From assembly GCF_041296385.1 (NCBI RefSeq), contig NC_091016.1, positions 16,281,497-16,345,496 of the forward strand: a DNA stretch of 64,000 nt, written 5' to 3'. The notes under the pieces were generated by a model. The model ran no database searches. It saw only the letters and a program-made list of their open reading frames with translations, and was not told the DNA's origin. The number at the start of each line of letters is the position of its first letter. Position 1 is the stretch's first letter. The position numbers and the translations under genes are program-made. Of the stretch, positions 58,801-64,000 are shown in pieces. Origin of the DNA: Aphelocoma coerulescens (taxonomy: Eukaryota > Chordata > Aves > Passeriformes > Corvidae).

Positions 58801-61800
58801 AGAGGCCAGCTCTGCTCCAGTCGGACTGGGATCTGTGACAGCCAGTCCCTGTGTCCAGCAGCTTGTACACAGCAAACAAGCCTTAACTAATGCACACAGA
58901 TGGGCCAAGCATGTTGCCAATACACAAGTGCATCCTTTTTGAGGCATCAAAGGTCCAGGGCCAAAGCAACTACGGAATATCAATTCAATCATGGGAGAAG
59001 GTGCTCCCCAGCAGCCCTGCTGGGTGACAGCCACTGTCCTCCAGCCACCTGATGGGCCGCCAGCAAGTCTCTCTCACTCTGTCCTTTCCAATCTTCCAGA
59101 GCAGTTGCACAAGGTCCCTTTGACTACACAGCTTAGTCTTCCATCCTCCTCTGACCATTCCCAGGAAGGAAGACAAAGCACAGCTAAGTACAGATTGTGG
59201 CTATGTGGTGCTTTCAGTGCTATTGCATGACAAGACCATGACAAGGTCAGTACAGTTGGATAAACTGAAAATGAGTTTTGCAATTCAAGCTTACTATTGC
59301 CAGCTTTGGCCAGAAATTCAATCCCTGCCTCATATTTCTAGCAGCAACTGGCATTTACCAGCACTCAAAATACCAAAGAACATTTAGAGGAAAACAAAAA
59401 ACCTAACATTGCCATCGCTTTTACATGTTGTTACATTGCTGTTATGTGCAGAAACTCCCCAGTGACTTTTCAAAGCTGGTCCAAATGCCAGGAGGATTTT
59501 TTTGACAGACTTGTTAGATCAAACTGAAATGTGCTAATCCCTCTCTCCCTACCAGCAACCTGTCAATGATCAGGGTCCCCCATGCCCCCCCAAGCTGCCT
59601 CTTACCTGTCTGCCACCATGTGTCCACAAGGGTACAGCGCCCTTCTCCCACCACCTGGTAGAACCACTGCCAAGCTTCCTTGTTGATGGGCTCTCCCACT
59701 AGAGCAAAACAAGAAAGAAAACAACCTGACACCCAAGAGACTGCGGGCAGTTCATTCTCCCTCTTGGTGTACAACAAGCTGAACGCATGATCTCCAAGCA
59801 GAATACTTCCAGCACTTTTGCTGTGATGCACTCATGTAACTGAGGACTGACTTTTTCCAGAAGGACCAAAAGGCAAGCAATGAATATCACTGAAAGTAAC
59901 TAATCAATGCAGGTCATGTAGTAAGAACCTCCAGAACAGAAAATAATGCAGGAAAATGCTGCTTGGGTCACCTATGCCAGTAAAATTCAAAGTGATGCCC
60001 TCTACCATTAGATAAACCTTTTTAGCCAAGAATGTGATCCTGCAAAATAAGCTAGGAAACAGGCAATCACACAAAAGTTCAATGGACCCAAAACGTCATT
60101 TTGTTGCTTCTTCTGCTGAGAAAATATTTGAAAAGCCAGACACAGAGTCCATTTTATCATCTTATTTCTAACCACATCCCATGTGGTCAGCTGAGCTCCT
60201 CGGGCATCTTCATTTCACCAGCTAGAACCCCTTGTCTTTATCAGATGAAGATTTCATGCCCCTTACCTGAACCCAAAACCTTCAAGGAAGATCTGTCATA
60301 TCTCTTCACCCACTCTTCTCCATAATTCAGCAGCAGGCGTATCGCTGTAGGTGCTCCATAAAACTGATTAATTTTCAACCTTTGCACCACTTCCCAGTAA
60401 CGACCTGCAAAATCACACTTTTAAAAAGCTGGAAGGCTTTTTACCCTTCCAGCACGGACCTACCGCTGCTAACACTCAGCTGAAAGGTTAACAGCCAAAG
60501 CTGGAGCTGCTGCTACTGTGAGTACAGAGGAAAAGCAATGGCAGCTTTTTTTTCCCTACCCTGGATTCACGGATGTTCCTGAGTGTTGTATACACATGTT
60601 CCAAAGCAATGGAGCTTACCTCTCCTGAGCAGACAGGTCACACTGTACAGGTTTCTGAACCTCTTCTGCCACATTGCCATGTCTAGCCAAACCTTTTCCC
60701 CCCACCTCCTCACCTGGGTCAGGGTACACTGGAGTGCTTTCAAACAGGACAGAGGTGGCTCCATTGCAGAGTGGTCCATACACAACATAGCTATGTCCTG
60801 TGATCCAGCCAATGTCGGCCACACAGCCAAAAACATCGCCTTGCTGGTAGTCAAACACATACTGCAAAGATAAACGTAAGGCCAGCTGATTTCCTGTTGG
60901 CAGGTGCTCAAAGGAAAGGTGCTGGACTGGGCATCCAGATGGGAGCAGGAGAGCGCACGAGGCAAGTGGAGCCAGACGTGTGGGACACGGCCACATGAAG
61001 ACCAGCCCAAGGTGAGGAAGTGAGTCAGAGGGACCAGCACCAGGGCCCCCAGGCTCCCAGCACATTAGCAAACATACAGGAAGCACAGCTATACCAGCAG
61101 CTGCTCAGCTGGAGCAACAAAGCTACAACCAAAGCTCAGATCCTTAGATACCTAAGGTTGCCTACTCCAGGTGGTTCACATGGGAGAGCTGATTCTGAGT
61201 CACAGGGAAACTGCAGACCACAGAGTCTCAGACCCTTCACCAATATCAACAGATTTCCATGAGAGATCTGGAGGAACTGATGGGTGCCCATAAAACATTT
61301 TCTGAGAAATATTCTTAGCTGCTCAGCTTCTCTATACAAGTGCATCGCTTTCCAGAGGCTACCCTCTCCTTGCTCATCAAATTCAAGATAAAGATCTTGG
61401 AGAACTCATTATCTTGTCTTGGATATGGAAATCTAACTCCTCTACCATACAGTGAAGAGGTCCTGACTCATAAGGAGTCAGGTGTATGGATCAGAACTAA
61501 AAAAAACCCCCATGAGTGTGTGACAAGGGTGTCCCATGTGAATGTGCAAAGACCACAGAGATCACACAGGTCAGCTGATCCCTCCACCTAGAAAAGACAA
61601 TTCCCACCTTACTTTTCCAAGTGCCTTTCCCTCTCATGCACTCTGCATGTGGAGAAAATGCACCAGGGTGCAGATCTACCTTCTGGACTAACAAAGAGAT
61701 GCCTTGGAGTTTATGCTGTCACTTAGAAAAGCTGACGTAACAAATGCTCTTCATACAGAGAAGTCTGACACTTAAACATTCAAATCTTCTAAAAATTCAA

Positions 61801-62648
61801 CCATGTCAGCCTAGAGAAAGAAAACCTTCACATGAATTGTGTGTGATTACAAACAGGGTGATACCACTAAAGCCAGGTGGAAATCTTTCACCACAGTCCT
61901 CTCCTCTTTTCACTGTGAACTTTTAATATCCAGAGCTCAGACCAGAAGCTTCAAGAAGCAGTGCCTTGACTCCTTCCATTTTCAAGAGAAAGGAGGTTAA
62001 AAGATTTTCTCTACATCACCCAGAAAAGCAGAACAGCGGTGCAACCATAAGAAAATACAATTCTTTTTCTTCACACAAAAAGTACTATGCAAAGAGGCTG
62101 TTTTAAGAGTCCAGATCCTCTCTGAAATAAAAAAGTCCAGCATCCCAACGCAAAATATTACAATAATATCCACATTACCAATGCCAGTAAGATACTTACC
62201 AGAATCTCCTCAGCTGCAAATTCTGGGCAGCCAGCATTGGCACATTTTAAATGCAAGAGCAGCACTGCCATTTCCTTGCTTTCATAACTCTAGGTTCAGG
62301 TTTGCATAGTATCATATTCCTCAGAACAAATCCTGAAGATTAATTACACAGTTCAGGCATTTTCCAGCTTGTTTACAACCAATAAGCCAACTGGGCAGCA
62401 AGCAGAGAATACAGCACTTCTCCCTGATCCAGGTCTCTCTTGTTAGCACTGCTGGAAGGTAAGTGAACCTTCCCCAGAGGAGGCAGCTGAGTTACCTTGT
62501 GGGTGAGAGCAGCGTACAGCAGGTATCCAGCCTGGGTGTGAACAACTCCTTTGGGTTTCCCAGTGCTGCCTGATGTATACAGCATGAAGAGCATGTCTTC
62601 ACTGTCCATGCTCTCTGGAGTGCAGACGGAATCTGCCTTGGTCATCTC
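49645..62648 (-). CDS. ACSS1: Acetyl-CoA synthetase, mitochondrial (ACSS1), 3' part
   Basis: ACSS1 joins acetate to CoA using ATP, through an acetyl-adenylate, in the mitochondrial matrix. Ten minus-strand exons with GT/AG ends join without a phase break into 418 codons to the TGA/TAA-type stop at 49645. Motifs of the ANL family are all present: the ATP loop [17 protein letters not shown], the TGDGAYR aspartate, the hinge [15 protein letters not shown] and the C-terminal catalytic lysine in [15 protein letters not shown]. That C-terminus and the following [12 protein letters not shown] favour ACSS1 over the cytosolic ACSS2, which ends differently. Human ACSS1 has 689 residues, so roughly 250-270 N-terminal residues, including the mitochondrial targeting peptide, lie beyond the right edge. 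No recognisable exon lies in 62649-64000. The gene appears intact and ordinary. Confidence 0.92.
51211..51329 (-). CDS. ACSS1: ACSS1 exon
   Basis: The exon is 119 bases, with a GTCTTCCAG acceptor and a CTG/GTAAGT donor. Blocks are [10 protein letters not shown] and [14 protein letters not shown] of the C-terminal subdomain. Confidence 0.93.
51896..51959 (-). CDS. ACSS1: ACSS1 exon
   Basis: The exon is 64 bases, after TTTTTGTGAAG, with a GAAG/GTATGT donor. The block is [20 protein letters not shown]. Confidence 0.9.
53419..53546 (-). CDS. ACSS1: ACSS1 exon with hinge motif
   Basis: The exon is 128 bases, with a TTGCTGCAG acceptor and an ATG/GTAAGT donor. It holds YFTGDGAYR and the GRMDD hinge. 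Confidence 0.95.
55187..55313 (-). CDS. ACSS1: ACSS1 exon
   Basis: The exon is 127 bases, with a CCTGCAG acceptor and a CCAG/GTAAGA donor. The block is [20 protein letters not shown]. Confidence 0.95.
55524..55566. repeat. Compound (CT)n/(TA)n microsatellite
   Basis: A CT run is followed by an interrupted TA run (TATATATATATATG) in an ACSS1 intron. Confidence 0.95.
55703..55815 (-). CDS. ACSS1: ACSS1 exon
   Basis: The exon is 113 bases, with a TTCTTCCAG acceptor and an AAT/GTGAGT donor. The block is [17 protein letters not shown]. Confidence 0.95.
59606..59698 (-). CDS. ACSS1: ACSS1 exon
   Basis: The exon is 93 bases, with a TTGCTCTAG acceptor and an ACAG/GTAAGA donor. The block [15 protein letters not shown] lines the acyl pocket in this family; the tryptophan pair favours acetate. 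Confidence 0.95.
60267..60404 (-). CDS. ACSS1: ACSS1 exon
   Basis: The exon is 138 bases, with a TTTTGCAG acceptor and a TCAG/GTAAGG donor. The block is [15 protein letters not shown]. Confidence 0.95.
60714..60861 (-). CDS. ACSS1: ACSS1 exon
   Basis: The exon is 148 bases, with a CTTTGCAG acceptor and a CCAG/GTGAGG donor. The block is [20 protein letters not shown]. Confidence 0.95.
62496..62648 (-). CDS. ACSS1: ACSS1 exon with ATP-binding loop
   Basis: The exon is 153 bases, with a TTTCTTAG acceptor and a CAAG/GTAACT donor. It holds [11 protein letters not shown], the adenylate-forming P-loop. Confidence 0.95.
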
Positions 62649-64000
62649 CTAAGAAAGAAAAGGTGGCAATGACAGAAAGACTTTGGCTATATGGAACCAA
62701 CCATCACACTCTGTAGGCATGGCAACAGTGTCCAGAGACAAGAGCCACTATTGCTGTCACCCTTCATAAATGTCCATGGATTTATCATAGCTTATATGGG
62801 CTCACCTAGTGAAAAGGTTTCTGTGGGTGCATAGCCTCTAACCTTTCCACCAGTACCTCTGCTGGGCAGAGAAGTCAAGGAGAACAGGCCAGATAAAATA
62901 ACATTTCAGGAAAAAAAAATGGCAAGTCATAGCTGTTTACATTTGAAGCCTTTGCAAGCTTCTGGTGGAAATCCAAAATGTGACTGAAAACACTTGACAG
63001 CAGCAGCAAGGCTGGCTGGGTACTGCTTAGTACCTTCCTTTTCCTCTAAAAACTGTAGTGCTACAGTTAAACTGTATGTTCATCTCCCTTCCCTGGCCCC
63101 AGCAATGGATGACTGTCCTGTCCATTTGATCCTCAAATTCTAATTTCTTCTACTGAGGAGAAGAAGAGTGCTTTATTCTCCTGCCTCTGTCAACTCTCTT
63201 CATACTCCCTTGCTTGGCCAGCTGGGTGAGATCCTCTCCTCACCCCTACAGTCAGAACCACAGGAGTGAAGGATGCAATGTCCTGCTTGGTCAGAGCTTC
63301 TCTCGAGCTCTGTAGTGTCTTGATGAATAATGATTCCTTGCAAGAGTTATTAGGCGGAGTTTCTTGGTACTGCCTTTTTATGAGTATACACTGTAAACAC
63401 ACTGTATTTACAAGTGAACACTACCATCAGTAGGTCCAGTTGTTTAAAAGTGTCTGACAAACAAAGCTTAATAAAATACAAAGAGTTCACAAAGTCTGGT
63501 GTAATTCTTAGCCGCTGAGTTACAGCACTGCTGCTCATCTCAGGTATTTCTCATGACATTTCAGCACTGCCAATTCAGGCTGACTTGCCAGTTTTTGAAA
63601 CAAAGATGGAATCCTCATATGCTCCATTACAACATGAGCTTAAATTTTGCAGTAAGCCATTGCACAAGAGCTGGAAAGTACAGCTGCTGTAAAGAACAGT
63701 AAAGATCTTTAACAATATTAACTAGTTAATTCTTGTTTTGTTTCAGACCCTACAACTGACAGTGGGATGAGCTCAGCTCTTGGATCACTAAAGCACGTCA
63801 AGCTGTTTGCAGACTAAGGAAAACAATCACAACATCCTTTGTGGAGTAAGGAGTAAGACAATTTCTGAATAAAACCTGTCTTCTCTGTTTAACTAACACT
63901 AGTACTTCTTTCTATCTCATGTGACCAGCATAGAGGCTCTTGAGCAATCATCTTGCCAGCAATTAGCTTTTTCCAGGCATTATTAGCATGAGTAGTTCCT
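62649..64000. other. ACSS1 intron, right edge of window
   Basis: No exon matching the preceding part of ACSS1 was recognised here, and no repeat element was identified. The upstream exons must lie to the right of the window. Confidence 0.55.

Overview
This is eukaryotic nuclear DNA, almost certainly from a songbird (passerine). The evidence is spliced genes with GT/AG introns, several CR1 LINE fragments, two solo LTRs that resemble passerine endogenous retroviruses, and a GC-rich PIM1-like kinase of the type expanded in songbirds. Nothing prokaryotic was seen. The species call is inference; the gene calls rest on translated exons whose splice phases I checked by hand.

Layout. (1) 1-1732 holds two exons of a TOGARAM2-like gene copy on the minus strand that continues off the left edge. 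(2) 1733-7566 is intergenic, with flank repeats and a broken exon copy near 7.4 kb. (3) 7567-33740, minus strand, is a second TOGARAM2-like copy with 16 recognised exons. Phases agree across the run from the 30900-31175 exon to the stop at 7567; one N-terminal exon has not been found. Its 6.0 kb intron (24887-30899) is 1.4 kb in the left copy. (4) 34.6-43.0 kb is a PIM cluster on the plus strand: an exon-2 relic, an intact five-exon PIM1-like gene (37752-40004) and a decayed copy directly after it. Two direct repeats of 784 bases, identical by eye, flank the cluster. (5) 43801-44937 is a candidate solo LTR. (6) 49645-62648, minus strand, is the 3' part of ACSS1, mitochondrial acetyl-CoA synthetase: ten phase-consistent exons to the stop codon, with the N-terminal exons beyond the right edge.

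The three gene families have no obvious common pathway (axonemal microtubules, serine/threonine signalling, acetate activation). The region is mainly interesting for recent rearrangement: near-identical tandem pieces of the TOGARAM2-like locus, a 328-base inverted repeat 15 kb apart, and identical repeats bracketing the kinase. I found no convincing evidence of a new multi-gene system. The best candidates for follow-up are the PIM-flanking repeats and the partial TOGARAM2-like duplication.
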